Notes: generated by a model from the sequence alone, not told the origin. Shown: positions 1 to 9,710, counted from the stretch's first letter. The stretch is 64,000 nt of DNA from Bog-756 sp963778165 (GCA_963778165.1 CAVZTE010000007.1:124001-188000); one strand, 5' to 3'. Translations and numbers: made by a program.

Positions 1-1
1 G

Positions 2-427
2 GCCCCGGTCATCTTGGCCAAACTGGTGCTGCCCCAGATGGTCGAACGGGGCGACGGGGTGATCGTCAACCTGGCCTCGGCCTCAGGGGCCATGGACCCT
101 CCGTCAGCTGCCGGCAGCGGGGGCTGGGGACTGGGATACGGCATGTCCAAAGGGGCCCTGCACCGGATGGCCGGCATCCTGGCCGTGGAGCTCGGCGACC
201 GGGGGATCCGCGCCTACAACCTGAGCCCGGGCTTCATCGCCACCGAGCGCATCACCATCGACATGGCCGAGTTCGGCTTCGATGCCAGTGCCGGTGCCCC
301 ACCCGACGTGGTGGGGGCCGTGGCCGCCTGGTTGGTGACCGCGCCCGGGGCCCGGGCCCGCAACGGGGAGTGGATCGAGGCCCAAGCGCTCTGTAAGGAG
401 CTTGGGCTGCTTCCCGGCTGGCCGTGA
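2..427 (+). CDS. SDR family oxidoreductase, 5'-truncated by the window edge
   Basis: This is the C-terminal part of a short-chain dehydrogenase/reductase; the reading frame is open to the left edge, so the nucleotide-binding half is missing. The visible part has the strand ending NLASASG, with the catalytic-type serine region, followed by the active-site YGMSK (Y-x-x-x-K) and the usual segment GIRAYNLSPGFIATE after it. SDRs oxidise or reduce alcohols and ketones with NAD(P). Its stop overlaps the GTG start of the following TetR gene by four bases, so the two are probably co-transcribed and the regulator may control this catabolic cluster. The substrate cannot be told from the sequence. Confidence 0.85.
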   Translation, partial: APVILAKLVLPQMVERGDGVIVNLASASGAMDPPSAAGSGGWGLGYGMSKGALHRMAGILAVELGDRGIRAYNLSPGFIATERITIDMAEFGFDASAGAPPDVVGAVAAWLVTAPGARARNGEWIEAQALCKELGLLPGWP

Positions 428-1086
428 GCCCGGCGGCCGGCGGCGACGGGGAGCCATCCTCCACCCGGGAGGCGCTGCTCGACGCCGCGGCGCAGCTCTT
501 CGCCGAACGGGGCATCGACAACGTCTCCATCGCCGAAATCGTCCGCACCGCCGGCCAGCGCAACGCCTCGGCCGTCCACTACCACTTCGGGAGCCGGGAC
601 GAGATACTGCGGGCGGTGCTGGCCCGTCACGTCCCCGACATCGCCGGCCGGCGGCAGGAGCTGCTGGCCGTGGCCAAGGAACGACCGGCCTCCGACGCCC
701 GGTCGGCGGCCGAAGCCATCGTGCGTCCGTTGACCGAGTTCGCCCAGCGGGGCTGGCGTGAGCGGGCCTACCTGCAGATCGGGTCGGAGCTGACCGGTGC
801 CATCGACCGGGCCACACCGGAGATCGCCGAGCTCATGACCCGGACCGTGGGGCAGGCGGCGTGGAGCGTGTTGCGCCAACGCTGCCCGGGGGTCCCTGCC
901 GACCTGTGGCGTCAGCGCCGCGAGATCTGCATCGTCTTCATCGGCCGGGCCGCCGCCGACCGGGCCCGTCTGCTCGACGGGGCCGTCCGGGAGAAGCGGC
1001 CCGCCGTCCTCTCCGACGACCGGTTCGTCGACAATCTCATCGACATGGTCCTCGGGGCCATGACCGCCGAGCACCTCGGCGGCTGA
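424..1086 (+). CDS. TetR/AcrR family transcriptional regulator
   Basis: A 220-residue one-component repressor-type protein. Residues of roughly 15-65 form the TetR helix-turn-helix: an opening helix with ALLDAAAQLFAERGIDNVSI, then the recognition region ending in SAVHYHFGSRDEIL, the classic 'YYHFxxKxxL' type signature. The rest is a variable ligand-binding and dimerisation domain with a long Arg-rich helix bundle. The GTG start overlaps the stop of the upstream SDR, and the cyclase-family gene follows 12 bases after its stop, so it lies inside the catabolic operon it may control. The ligand is unknown. Confidence 0.88.
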   Translation: MSPAAGGDGEPSSTREALLDAAAQLFAERGIDNVSIAEIVRTAGQRNASAVHYHFGSRDEILRAVLARHVPDIAGRRQELLAVAKERPASDARSAAEAIVRPLTEFAQRGWRERAYLQIGSELTGAIDRATPEIAELMTRTVGQAAWSVLRQRCPGVPADLWRQRREICIVFIGRAAADRARLLDGAVREKRPAVLSDDRFVDNLIDMVLGAMTAEHLGG

Positions 1087-1098
1087 CAAGCTGGTCGC

Positions 1099-2034
1099 AT
1101 GGGTAGCGAGTTCGACGTACCGACCACCGAAGAGCTCGACGCCCTGTTCGAGTCGGTCAAGAACTGGGGCCGTTGGGGAGAAGGGGACCAACGGGGCGCG
1201 CTCAACTACCTGACGGACGCCGACCGGGTGGCTGCGGTGGGGCTGGTCGGGACCGGCGAGTCGATCAGCCTCTCCCACGACCTGGCCACCGAGCCGCTAC
1301 CCGACCATCCGCACCCGGTCCTCCATCACATGCTGGCCTCCGGTGACGCCCGGGACTCCAACGGGATCGAGGGGTACGAAGCCGCTCGGGACTATCTGGC
1401 CCTCGACCTCCACGGCCTGTGGACCACCCACGTCGACGCCCTGTCCCACATGTTCGTGCGCGGCGAGATGTTCGGGGGGCGCCCGGCCAGTGAGGTGCGC
1501 AGCGACGGTGCCCGTTCCAACACGGTGCTGTCGATGGCCGACGGTGTGGTCGGCCGGGGCGTCCTGTTGGATGTGGCCCGGGTGCGCCAGCGGCCCTACT
1601 TCGGCCTGGGCGAGGTGGTGACGGTCGACGACCTCGAGGCAGCCGAGGCGTCACAGGGGGTCCAGGTGGGTCGGGGCGACGTGTTGATGGTGATGTGGGG
1701 CCGCGAGGCCCGACGCTCGGCCTCCCGGGGGTTCGACGGCTTCTCCGGGCTCCACTCCGAGTGCCTCCCCTGGCTGCACCACCGAGAGGTGGCCGTCCTC
1801 GGGAGCGACGGGATCTCCGATCCCATGCCCTTCGTGGGCACCCCGCAGTGGCCGTTCCCGGTGCACCAGATCGGGATCACCGCCATGGGCCTGCATCTGA
1901 TCGACAACATGAAGCTGGCTCATCTGAGTGACCGGTGTGCCGACGCCGGTCGGTGGGAGTTCCTGTTCACCATGGCACCGCTGCGGATCGTCAGGGGCAC
2001 CGGGTCGCCGGTCAATCCGGTGGCGGTGCTGTGA
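1099..2034 (+). CDS. Cyclase family protein (kynurenine formamidase-like metal hydrolase)
   Basis: A 311-residue member of the cyclase superfamily (PF04199), which includes kynurenine formamidase and isatin hydrolase, manganese- or zinc-dependent amide hydrolases. The metal-binding motif is seen around residues 105-120 as TTHVDALSHMF, a variant of the family's H-G-T-H-x-D-x-P-x-H signature. Further conserved blocks are RGVLLDVARV and RGDVLMVMWG, and a C-terminal PFPVHQIGITAMGLHLIDNM. It lies between a TetR gene and a SnoaL-like gene, in the same direction, and is likely a ring-opening or amide-hydrolysing step of this catabolic cluster. The precise substrate is not recognisable. Confidence 0.85.
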   Translation: MGSEFDVPTTEELDALFESVKNWGRWGEGDQRGALNYLTDADRVAAVGLVGTGESISLSHDLATEPLPDHPHPVLHHMLASGDARDSNGIEGYEAARDYLALDLHGLWTTHVDALSHMFVRGEMFGGRPASEVRSDGARSNTVLSMADGVVGRGVLLDVARVRQRPYFGLGEVVTVDDLEAAEASQGVQVGRGDVLMVMWGREARRSASRGFDGFSGLHSECLPWLHHREVAVLGSDGISDPMPFVGTPQWPFPVHQIGITAMGLHLIDNMKLAHLSDRCADAGRWEFLFTMAPLRIVRGTGSPVNPVAVL

Positions 2035-2044
2035 CCGCGCCGAC

Positions 2045-2455
2045 ATGTACGGCGGGGATCCGGTGAACCCGTACGAGGAGATCCGCGCCCTCATGCAGCG
2101 GTACGCCCGCGCCGTCGACGATCGTGACCTCGAGGCCTTGGCCGCACTGTTCCATCCCGGGGCGGAGATCACCGGTGCCCGCGGCCCGCAGTCGCTGGAG
2201 GAGTGGCTCGACACCATGCGGGCGCGGCGTTCCTTCCCCTCCAGCATGCATGTCCTCGGCGATCCACTCATCTCCTACCGTGAAGGTTCGGACGAGGCCA
2301 CCTCGGACACCTACGCCGTGGTGTACCAGCTGGGTGACCAATCCGCAGGCCAGGGCGACCTGACCTTGGGTATGCGCTACCTCGACCAGCTGGTGCTCGA
2401 CGGCGACCGCTGGGTCGTCAAACGTCGCACGTCCACCATGGTGTGGATGCGCTGA
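2045..2455 (+). CDS. SnoaL-like / NTF2-fold protein
   Basis: A 136-residue protein of the SnoaL/NTF2-like fold (alpha+beta barrel cone), beginning with the typical helix EEIRALMQRYARAVDDRDLE, followed by ALAALFHPGAEI. The family contains small cyclases, dehydratases, isomerases and non-enzymatic binding proteins, so no reaction can be assigned. ATG at 2045 is taken as the start; GTG at 2063 is an alternative that would start exactly at the first helix. It follows the cyclase-family gene by 10 bases and converges on the deacylase-type gene whose stop lies six bases beyond its own. Confidence 0.75.
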   Translation: MYGGDPVNPYEEIRALMQRYARAVDDRDLEALAALFHPGAEITGARGPQSLEEWLDTMRARRSFPSSMHVLGDPLISYREGSDEATSDTYAVVYQLGDQSAGQGDLTLGMRYLDQLVLDGDRWVVKRRTSTMVWMR

Positions 2456-2461
2456 CCCCGC

Positions 2462-4160
2462 TCAGGCCGGTCGTTTCCGGATGAGCCGGCCCGGCGTGGC
2501 CCCGGTGGGCCGGCCGTCGAGGATGGTGACGGCTCCGTTGACCAGCGTGGCGGCGAAGCCCTCCGAGCGCTGCTCCAGACGGAGGCCTCCGGCCGGCAGG
2601 TCGGCCACCAAGCGAGGGCACCGCCGGCCCGACGGTGTCGGGATCGAAGACGTTGATGTCGGCGGTCATGCCGGCCCGGAGCAGACCCCGATCGGCGAAG
2701 CCCCACGCCAGGGCCGGAGCCAGGGTGATCATGCGCACCGCCTCTTCCAGGGTGAACTCCTGGCGGTCGCGGACCCAGTAGCCCAGCAGGTGGGTGTGTA
2801 TCGAAGAGTCGGCGATCTGGCTGAGATGGGCGCCCGAGTCGGAGAAGGTCATCACCGCCCTCGGATGGCGCAGGGCCCGCAGGAGCACCGCCTCGTCCTG
2901 GGGGTACCGGCTGGGTTGGATGAACAGCTGGTCCCCGCCGGAGGCCACGCACAGGTCGATCATGGCCACGGCTGGGTGGACCCCGCGTTCGGCGGCCACC
3001 TCGGAGACCGTCGGGTTCGGGGGCAGTCCGTGCTGGTAGACCCGGATGCCATCGAAGTCGGGAGGCCGGGCCTGGGCCCCCACGCCGGACCAGTGGCCGT
3101 AGTCGGCGTTGACCGCAGCGTCGACATAGGGACCCCGTCGCGCGGGGTCGCCGAGGATGCGCAGCTGTTCGTCGACCGGCAGCTCCCGGAGGTCGTGCCA
3201 GGCCGGCAGGAGGTCGAAGGGCAGCCTGGTCCGCAACGACAACAGCACCGAGATGCCCCGGCAGTGGGTCTGGACGATCATCCGGGCCCCGGCCGCGGCC
3301 GCCTCGTCCAGGAAGTCGAGCAGGAAGCCCGACGCCCGGGTGGCCACCATGCCGAAGGTCATGGGCACCCCGGTGTCGGCGCCCAGGTGCATCATCCGGT
3401 CGAGGGCCAGGCGGCGCACGTCGGGGTCGGGCGAGGACATTCCGGCGTCGGCCCCCTCGAAGATCCCGGTCCCGAGGGCCCCCATCACCCCCACCAGCCG
3501 GACCACCTCGTCCCACGACGCCAGGCGCGAGGCCACCGGTCGGTTGTCGGAGGTCTCGTGGTGCTCGGTGCGCGAGGTGGTGAAGCCGATGGCCCCGGCC
3601 TGTAGCGACTCGGCCAACTGGCCCTCCATGGCCGCCAGGTCGTCCTCGTCGGCTTCCTCGGTGAAGGCCCGCTCACCCATGGCCCAGGTGCGAAGAGCCG
3701 AGTGGCCGATGTTGGCGGCGAAGTTGATGCCCTTGGCCAGCCGGTCCACCGCCTCGAGGTACTCGGGAAAGGTCTCGAAGCTCCAGTCGATGCCGGCGGC
3801 CAGAGCGGCCGGGTCCATGTCCTCGGCCCGTTCGAGGTTGCGCACCACCAGGGCCCGTTGGTCGTGGTGGACCGGGGCCAGGGTGAAGCCGCAGTTGCCC
3901 ATGACCGCGGACGTGACGCCGTGCCAGCACGAGCTCGACCCGCTGGCGTCCCAGAAGACCTGGGCGTCCATGTGGGTGTGGCCGTCGATGAATCCGGGCG
4001 TGACCACCTGCCCGTCGGCATCGATCTCCCGCCGGCCCCGCTCGGTGATCCGTCCGATGTAGCCGATGCGGTCGCCGACGACCCCCACATCGGCGCGGAA
4101 GGAGCCGAGGCCGGTCCCGTCGACCACGGTTCCGTTGCGGATCACGATGTCATAGGGCAT
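2462..4160 (-). CDS. N-acyl-D-amino-acid deacylase family amidohydrolase (one frame shift)
   Basis: An amidohydrolase-superfamily protein of about 565 residues related to D-aminoacylase. It starts with the family's beta-sandwich entry (DIVIRNGTVVDGTG), then the metal-binding PGFIDGHTHMD, the NCGF motif, and later SDSGAHL, which carries the catalytic Asp. The frame breaks near 2610-2611, where one extra A in a plus-strand AA pair moves the last ~50 codons to another frame. Read through, the C-terminus becomes a normal family ending (ATLVNGAVTILDGRP) with a stop at 2462. It is divergent from the amidohydrolase at 4205 across a 44-base gap. The hydrolysed amide is unknown. Confidence 0.85.
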
Positions 4161-4218
4161 GGGGCCACTTTCGCAGAGCTGCCGTTAATGAGCATAGATT
4201 AGACGTGATGAGCTCATC
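4161..4218. promoter_or_regulatory. Divergent promoter region with palindrome over a start codon
   Basis: Only 44 bases separate two divergent amidohydrolase genes. The gap is AT-richer than its surroundings (TTAATGAGCATAGATTAG, 4184-4201). A perfect 12-base palindrome, GATGAGCTCATC, lies at 4207-4218, directly over the GTG/ATG start of the rightward gene, and part of it (ATGAGC) recurs at 4187-4192. This could be an operator controlling both genes, for example for the nearby TetR protein. That assignment is inference. Confidence 0.35.
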
Positions 4219-5638
4219 GTCCGAGATCCACCAGCGCCTGGGCCACCCGGTCATCGACATCGATGGGCACATGGCCGAGTTCTTCCCGGCCCTGGCCCCG
4301 TACCTCGAGGCCGAGGGCCTGTCTCTGGACCATCCGTCGTTGCTCCGGCTGGCCCCGCCTTACGGGGGCACCGACCGCACCTGGCACGACCAGACCCCCG
4401 AGGAGCGGGCCGCCACCCGCACCCCGAGGGAGCCGTGGTGGAGTGCTCCGGCCGGGCGGACCATCGACCTGGCCACCGCGCTGTTCCCGGCCCTCCTCTA
4501 CGAGCGGTTGGACGAGCTCGGCATCGACTTCGGGGTGGTCTACCCCAGCCTGGGCCTGGTGTTCCTCCACACCCCCGACGAGCGTTACCGGCGCGGCGCC
4601 TGCCGGGCCCTCAACCGCTCCAACGCCGCCACCTTCGCCCCTCTGGCCGACCGCCTCACCCCGGTGGCCGCCATTCCCATGCACACCCCCGATGAGGCGG
4701 TGGAGGAGCTGGAGTTCGCCGTCAACGAGCTCGGTTTCAAAGCGGTGGTGTGCGCCGGGTACGTGCAGCGCCCCTTCGCCGCCCTGGAGGGCCGGGACCC
4801 GGAGGTCTCCCGCTACGCCTTCTGGCTCGACCAGTTCGGCATCGACTCGGAGTACGACTACGACCCGGTGTGGGCCAAGGCCACCGAGCTCGGCGTGTCG
4901 GTGGCGTTCCACTCCGGCTTCATCGGGATGACCCCGTACCGGTCGATCTCCAACTACGTGTTCAACCACTTGTCCATGTTGGCCGAAGGCCAGCAGGCGT
5001 TGGCCAAGTCCCTGTTCCTCGGAGGGGTGACCCACCGCTTCCCCACCATGAACTTCGCCTTCCTGGAGGGCGGTGTGGCTTGGGCCGCCGCCCTCTACTG
5101 CGACCTCATCGGCCATTGGGAGAAGCGGAACATCGGGGCTCTGCGCCGCAACCTCGACCCGGCCCTGGTCGACCGGGCCCTGCTGGGCAAGATGGTGGCC
5201 ACCTACGCCCCGGACGCCATGGCCTATCGCGGCCCTCTGACCCAGCGCCCGGTCGAGGCCGAGGACACGCTGGACGAGTGGGCCGCCTGTGGCATCGGGA
5301 CGGCCGAGGACATCAAGGAACGCTTCGTCGACCGGTTCTACTTCGGCTGTGAGGCCGATGACCCGCTGACCTCGCTGGCCTTCAACACCGGCGTCAATCC
5401 GTTCGGGGCCGAACTGCAGGTGATGATGGGATCGGACATCGCCCACTGGGACGTTCCCGACATGGCCGAGGTGCTCGACGAGGCCTGGGAGATGGTGGAC
5501 CACGGATGGATCGACCAGGAGGGGTTCAAGAAGTTCACCTTCACCAACCCGGCCCGCTTCTACACCGGCACCAACCCCGACTTCTTCAAGGGGACCGTGG
5601 TGGAGTCAGCCGTCGAGCAGCTCCTGGCCGGAGGCTGA
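4205..5638 (+). CDS. Amidohydrolase family protein (PF04909 type)
   Basis: A 477-residue metal-dependent hydrolase of the amidohydrolase-2 type, the family of ACMS decarboxylase and related ring-cleavage-acid decarboxylases/hydrolases. The N-terminus has VIDIDGHMAEF (D-x-H metal ligands), followed by a TIM barrel with VAFHSGFIG, a later FLEGGVAWA strand and MMGSDIAHWDVPD near the C-terminus, where the Asp that binds metal or activates water is expected. GTG 4205 and ATG 4208 are both possible starts. The stop is two bases before the next gene, so the two are co-transcribed. In Actinobacteria such proteins often lie in aromatic or alicyclic catabolic clusters; the substrate here is unknown. 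Confidence 0.87.
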   Translation: MMSSSSEIHQRLGHPVIDIDGHMAEFFPALAPYLEAEGLSLDHPSLLRLAPPYGGTDRTWHDQTPEERAATRTPREPWWSAPAGRTIDLATALFPALLYERLDELGIDFGVVYPSLGLVFLHTPDERYRRGACRALNRSNAATFAPLADRLTPVAAIPMHTPDEAVEELEFAVNELGFKAVVCAGYVQRPFAALEGRDPEVSRYAFWLDQFGIDSEYDYDPVWAKATELGVSVAFHSGFIGMTPYRSISNYVFNHLSMLAEGQQALAKSLFLGGVTHRFPTMNFAFLEGGVAWAAALYCDLIGHWEKRNIGALRRNLDPALVDRALLGKMVATYAPDAMAYRGPLTQRPVEAEDTLDEWAACGIGTAEDIKERFVDRFYFGCEADDPLTSLAFNTGVNPFGAELQVMMGSDIAHWDVPDMAEVLDEAWEMVDHGWIDQEGFKKFTFTNPARFYTGTNPDFFKGTVVESAVEQLLAGG

Positions 5639-5639
5639 G

Positions 5640-7354
5640 GTGCTCGATCTGGTGCTGCGGGGTGGCACGGTGGTCGACGGCACCGGAGCTGCACCGATCA
5701 TCGCCGACGTCGGCATCCGCGACGGTCGGATCGTGGCCGTCGGTGCGGTCGACGAGCCGGCCCGGGCCACCCTCGATGTGAGTGGCAAGGTCGTCAGTCC
5801 CGGGTTCATCGACATCCACACCCACTACGACGCCCAGCTCCTGTGGGACCCGACGGCCAACCCTTCGGTCCTGCACGGGGTGACCACGGTGCTGGGGGGC
5901 AACTGCGGGTTCTCCATCGCCCCGCTCCGGGAGGGTGACGCCCCCTACATCCGGCGGATGATGGCGGTGGTCGAGGGGATCCCGCTCGAGGCCCTCGAGA
6001 GCGGGGGCGAGTGGGCGTGGACCTCGTTCGGCCAGTACCTCGATCGCATCGATGTCGGCCTGGCCGTCAACGCCGGATTCCTGGTCGGGCACTCCACCGT
6101 CCGCCGGGCGGTGATGGGCGAGGCGGCAACCGTCGGTCCTGCCACGCCCGGGCAGTTGGAGGCCATGGTCGCACTGGTGGCCGAGTCGCTGGCCGGTGGG
6201 GCCCTCGGACTCTCCTCCTCGCTCGGCGAGGGACACGTCGACGGTGCCGGCCGCCCGGTGCCGTCGCGTGCCGCCGGACCCGGCGAACTGGTCGCTCTGG
6301 CCCGGGTGGTGCGCGACCATCCCGGCACCACGCTGGAGTTCATCCCCACGGTGGGGCCGATCCCCGAGGAGCGGATGGAGCTCATGGCCGACATGTCCCT
6401 GGCGGCGGACCGGCCCCTCAACTGGAACCTCCTCGGCAGCCTGGCTTCTGAGGAGATCTACCAACAGCAGTTGGAGGCGTCCGACCTGGCCGCCGGCAAA
6501 GGGGCCCACGTGGTGGCCCTGGCCCTGCCGGACATGATGCGGATGCGCTCCAGCAATGTGTTGTCCGGGTTGCCGGGCTGGCGTGACGTCCTGGCCCTGG
6601 ATCGGACGCACCGCCAAGCCGCGGCCAACGACGCCGACCAGCGGGCGGCACTGCGGTCCGGCGCCGAAGCCGTGGCCGCCCGGGGTATGGGGGTGCTCTC
6701 GGACTTCCGGCTGATGGAAGTGGCCGATCCGGACTCCGAGTGGGTCGGCTGTTCGCTCGGTGAGATCGCCGAGTGGCGGGGCACCGATGCCATCGACGTC
6801 CTCATCGACACGGTGCTGGTGGAGGACCTGGCCCTCTCGGTGGTCCTCCCGTCCCTGACCCCGTCACTGGGGCGGACCGACGCCGGGTGGGCGGCCCGCG
6901 TGGCGGTGTGGAAGGACCCGCGGGTGATGTTGGGGGGTTCGGATGCCGGCGCCCACGTCGACCTCATGTGCCACGCCAACTACCCGACGGTGGTGCTGGG
7001 CGAGGTGGTGCGCCGACCGCGGCCTGCTCTCGTTGGAGGAGGCGGTCGAGATGATGACCGACCGACCGGCCCGGCACTACGGGCTACGTCACCGGGGCCG
7101 GATCGCCGAGGGCTTCCACGCCGACCTGGTGGTGTTCGACGCCGAGGCGGTGGGAACACTGCCCGTCCACGGTCCTCCACGACCTGCCGGGGGGAGGCGA
7201 CCGGCTCTACGCCGGGTCACGCGGCGTGGAGCACGTCTTCGTCAGCGGGAGCGAAGTGGTGGCGGACGGCGGGGTGACCGAGGCGCGGCCGGGCCGGGTG
7301 CTGCGCTCCGGCCGGGACACCGACACGGTCACGCTGGCCGATGTCAGGCGGTAG
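5640..7354 (+). CDS. N-acyl-D-amino-acid deacylase family amidohydrolase (two frame shifts)
   Basis: A second D-aminoacylase-type amidohydrolase, about 570 residues, with LVLRGGTVVDGTGAAP at the start, PGFIDIHTHYD metal ligands, GGNCGFSIAPL, and GGSDAGAHVD with the catalytic Asp. The frame changes at about 7011-7014 (one extra C) and again in the CCC run near 7161-7165. The joined frames give LLSLEEAVEMMTDRPA and then HDLPGGGDRLYAGSRGVEHV, the usual C-terminus, ending at the TAG of 7352-7354. It overlaps the convergent SDR stop by 11 bases. It is clearly homologous to, but diverged from, the copy at 2462-4160, so the two probably handle related substrates or successive steps. Confidence 0.85.
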
Positions 7355-8066
7355 CGGCGCCGTCGATGACCAGGGTGGTGCCGCTCACGGTGGCGGCTTC
7401 GTCCGAGGCCAGGTAGGCCACCGCCGCAGCCACCTCGCCCGGTTGGATCAGGCGCCCCATGGGCGAGGCCGCCCGGGCCAACAGCGAGAGGTCGGCTCCC
7501 TCGGGGATCTCGAACCCGCGGAGGAACGGGGTGTCCACCGCGGCCGGACAGACCGCATTGACCCTGACGCCGGCTTTGGCCAGCTCGATGGCCATGGACT
7601 TGGTGAGCATGATCACCCCGCCCTTGGAGGCGCAGTAGGCGGCGTTGTAGGGCGTGGCTCGCAGACCGGCCACCGAGGCCATGTTCACGATCGATCCCTT
7701 CGACTCGACCAAGGCGGGCAGGGCGCTCTGCGAGAGCAGGAAGGTTCCGGTCAGGTTGATGTCGATGACCGTGCGCCACTCGTCGGGACCGAGGTCGCCG
7801 ATGGCGCGGGCGATGGCGACGCCGGCCACGTTGGCCAGCACGTCGAGCCGACCGTGCTCCTCCAGCACCCGGCCCACCACCGCGGCGCACGAGGCTTCGT
7901 CGCGCACGTCACAGAACTCGATCCCCTGGCCGGCCCGTACATCGCCGCCGACGACGGTGGCGCCCTCGTCGGACAGCCGCTCGACCACGGCGGCGCCGAT
8001 CCCGCTGGCTGCGCCGGACACCAGCGCCACCTTTCCGTCGAACCGGGCGGTGGAGTGAGGGGCCAT
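7344..8066 (-). CDS. SDR family NAD(P)-dependent oxidoreductase
   Basis: A complete 240-residue classical short-chain dehydrogenase. It has the dinucleotide-binding VALVSGAASGIGAAV (TGxxxGxG variant) at residues ~13-27, a GGDVR acidic turn suggesting NAD rather than NADP preference, NVAGVA, the serine-bearing VNMASVAGL, and the active site YCASK (Y-x-x-x-K) followed by VRVNAVCPAAVDTPF. The ATG at 8066 was chosen because the Rossmann fold begins a few residues after it; the frame stays open far upstream, but that part has no protein character. It probably oxidises an alcohol intermediate in the cluster, upstream of the aldehyde dehydrogenase on the other strand. Confidence 0.9.
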   Translation of the reverse strand: MAPHSTARFDGKVALVSGAASGIGAAVVERLSDEGATVVGGDVRAGQGIEFCDVRDEASCAAVVGRVLEEHGRLDVLANVAGVAIARAIGDLGPDEWRTVIDINLTGTFLLSQSALPALVESKGSIVNMASVAGLRATPYNAAYCASKGGVIMLTKSMAIELAKAGVRVNAVCPAAVDTPFLRGFEIPEGADLSLLARAASPMGRLIQPGEVAAAVAYLASDEAATVSGTTLVIDGAATA

Positions 8067-8189
8067 GGCCTGCAAGGTAGTTGGCCCACGGGTGTGCCAG
8101 TACCATGACCGGCATGGGGCGGTGGAGGGCGTGAGGGTCGGACCCCGTAACGAAAAGGGGCCGAACATCGCCGGCTGGTCCGTGATCCC

Positions 8190-9653
8190 ATGAGGACCAC
8201 GCCGACCACCGCCACGGTGGAGCGGTTGGCCGCCCAAGGTCATCTGATCGGTGACCGGTGGGAGTCGAGTGACGCCGCCGGGTCCTACGACCACCGGTAT
8301 GCGGCCACCGGCCAGGTGCAGGCCCGGGTGGGTCTGGCCGGTGGTGTCGAGGTTGCCGCCGCGGTGGCCGCGGCCCGGGCCGCCCAGCCGGGGTGGTCGA
8401 ACCTCGCTCCGGTCAAGCGGGCCAAGGTGTTGTACCGCCTGGCCGATCTGCTCGAGCACCACCGGGAGGAGGCCGCCGAGCTCGGGGCCCTCGACAACGG
8501 CACGCCGGTCAGCGTGATGAACCCGGGCGCCTACGCCGCGGCGTGGGTGCGCTACTACGCCGGCTGGTGCGACAAGCTCGACGGGGAGATGCTCTCGGCC
8601 GAGCCGGGGCTGTCGTTCGTGCGACTCGATCCCTACGGCGTCATCGCTGTCATCCCTCCGTGGAACGGGTCGATGATGGGGATGGGGCAGAAGTGCGGTC
8701 CGGCCCTGGCCGCCGGCAACGCCGTGGTGGCCAAGCCTCCCGAGGTCTCCCCCTTCGGCATGCTGCGCTTTGCCGAGCTGGCTCTGGAGGCCGGCCTTCC
8801 CGCCGGCGTGCTCAACGTGGTGGTGGGTGGGGCCGAGGCCGGAGCGGCCTTGGCCGGGCACCCCGATGTGGACAAGATCAGCTTCACCGGGGGCGGTGCC
8901 ACCGCCCGCTCCCTCATGCAGACGGCGGCCGGCAACCTCACCCCGTTGGCTCTCGAGCTCGGGGGCAAGTCGCCCAACATCGTGTTCCCCGACGCCGACC
9001 TCTCCACCGCCGCCACCAGTGCCTGCTTCGGGACGGCGGTGCTGGCCGGCCAGGGTTGCGCCCTGCCCACCCGCCTCTACGTGCACGACGATGTCTACGA
9101 CGAGGTGGTGGAGCGGCTGGTGGCCGCGCTGGGGTCCCTGGCCGTCGGGGACCCGCTGGACCCGGCCACGTTCGTCGGCCCGGTGGTGACCGAGGCGGCC
9201 ATGGAACGCATACTGGCCACCGTGGACCGGGCCCGGGCGCGACGGGGCCCAGCTGCTGGCCGGGGGCCACCGGCTGACCGGCGAGCCTGGCCGCAGGGTG
9301 GTTCGTGGCCCCCACGGTGCTCGGGGAGGTCGACCACCAGAGCGACCTGGCCCGCAACGAAGTGTTCGGCCCGGTGCAGGCCGTCCTGCGGTTCAGCTCC
9401 GAGGACGAGGTCCTGGCGCTGGCCAACGACTCGACGGTTCGGCCTCGGGGCCTATCTGCACACCCGCGACCTCGGTCGCATCCAGCGCTTCGCCCGCGAC
9501 CTCCAGTCGGGAACGGTGGCGGTCAACGGGATGGGCCGGATCTCCCCGGCCACCCCGTTCGGCGGGTACAAGCAGAGCGGCTTCGGTCGCGAAGGTGGCC
9601 GGGCCGGCATCGAGGAGATGGTCCGTCGCAAGACCGTCTTCGTGGCGCCCTAG
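8190..9653 (+). CDS. Aldehyde dehydrogenase family protein (three frame shifts)
   Basis: An NAD(P)-dependent aldehyde dehydrogenase of about 485 residues. Recognisable pieces: PPWNGSMMG, AGNAVVAKPPEVSP, SFTGGGATAR, the catalytic-glutamate motif LELGGKSPNIVF and the catalytic-cysteine motif GQGCALPTR. After ~350 codons the frame shifts three times by one extra base each, near 9240, 9295 and 9436-9437. Read through, the protein continues with AQLLAGGHR, WFVAPTVL, NEVFGPVQAVL, FGLGAYLHTRDL and FGGYKQSGFGREGG, the normal family C-terminus. It is divergent from the SDR and lies just before a sulfatase. It probably converts an aldehyde of the local pathway to the acid. Confidence 0.87.
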   Translation: MRTTPTTATVERLAAQGHLIGDRWESSDAAGSYDHRYAATGQVQARVGLAGGVEVAAAVAAARAAQPGWSNLAPVKRAKVLYRLADLLEHHREEAAELGALDNGTPVSVMNPGAYAAAWVRYYAGWCDKLDGEMLSAEPGLSFVRLDPYGVIAVIPPWNGSMMGMGQKCGPALAAGNAVVAKPPEVSPFGMLRFAELALEAGLPAGVLNVVVGGAEAGAALAGHPDVDKISFTGGGATARSLMQTAAGNLTPLALELGGKSPNIVFPDADLSTAATSACFGTAVLAGQGCALPTRLYVHDDVYDEVVERLVAALGSLAVGDPLDPATFVGPVVTEAAMERILATVDRARARRGPAAGRGPPADRRAWPQGGSWPPRCSGRSTTRATWPATKCSARCRPSCGSAPRTRSWRWPTTRRFGLGAYLHTRDLGRIQRFARDLQSGTVAVNGMGRISPATPFGGYKQSGFGREGGRAGIEEMVRRKTVFVAP

Positions 9654-9710
9654 CCGTTTGGCGCTGGATTCGTTAGGTTCCTTCCGACCGGACCAGACCA
9701 GGAGGTCGAA

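Noticed and set aside
7344..9086. Long antisense frames such as 7344-9086, 9393-11423, 36509-38284, 53962-56022 and 58763-60433.
   Set aside because: They mirror well-identified genes on the other strand; their translations are Gly/His/Arg/Val-rich with no domain and are shadows of GC-rich codon use.
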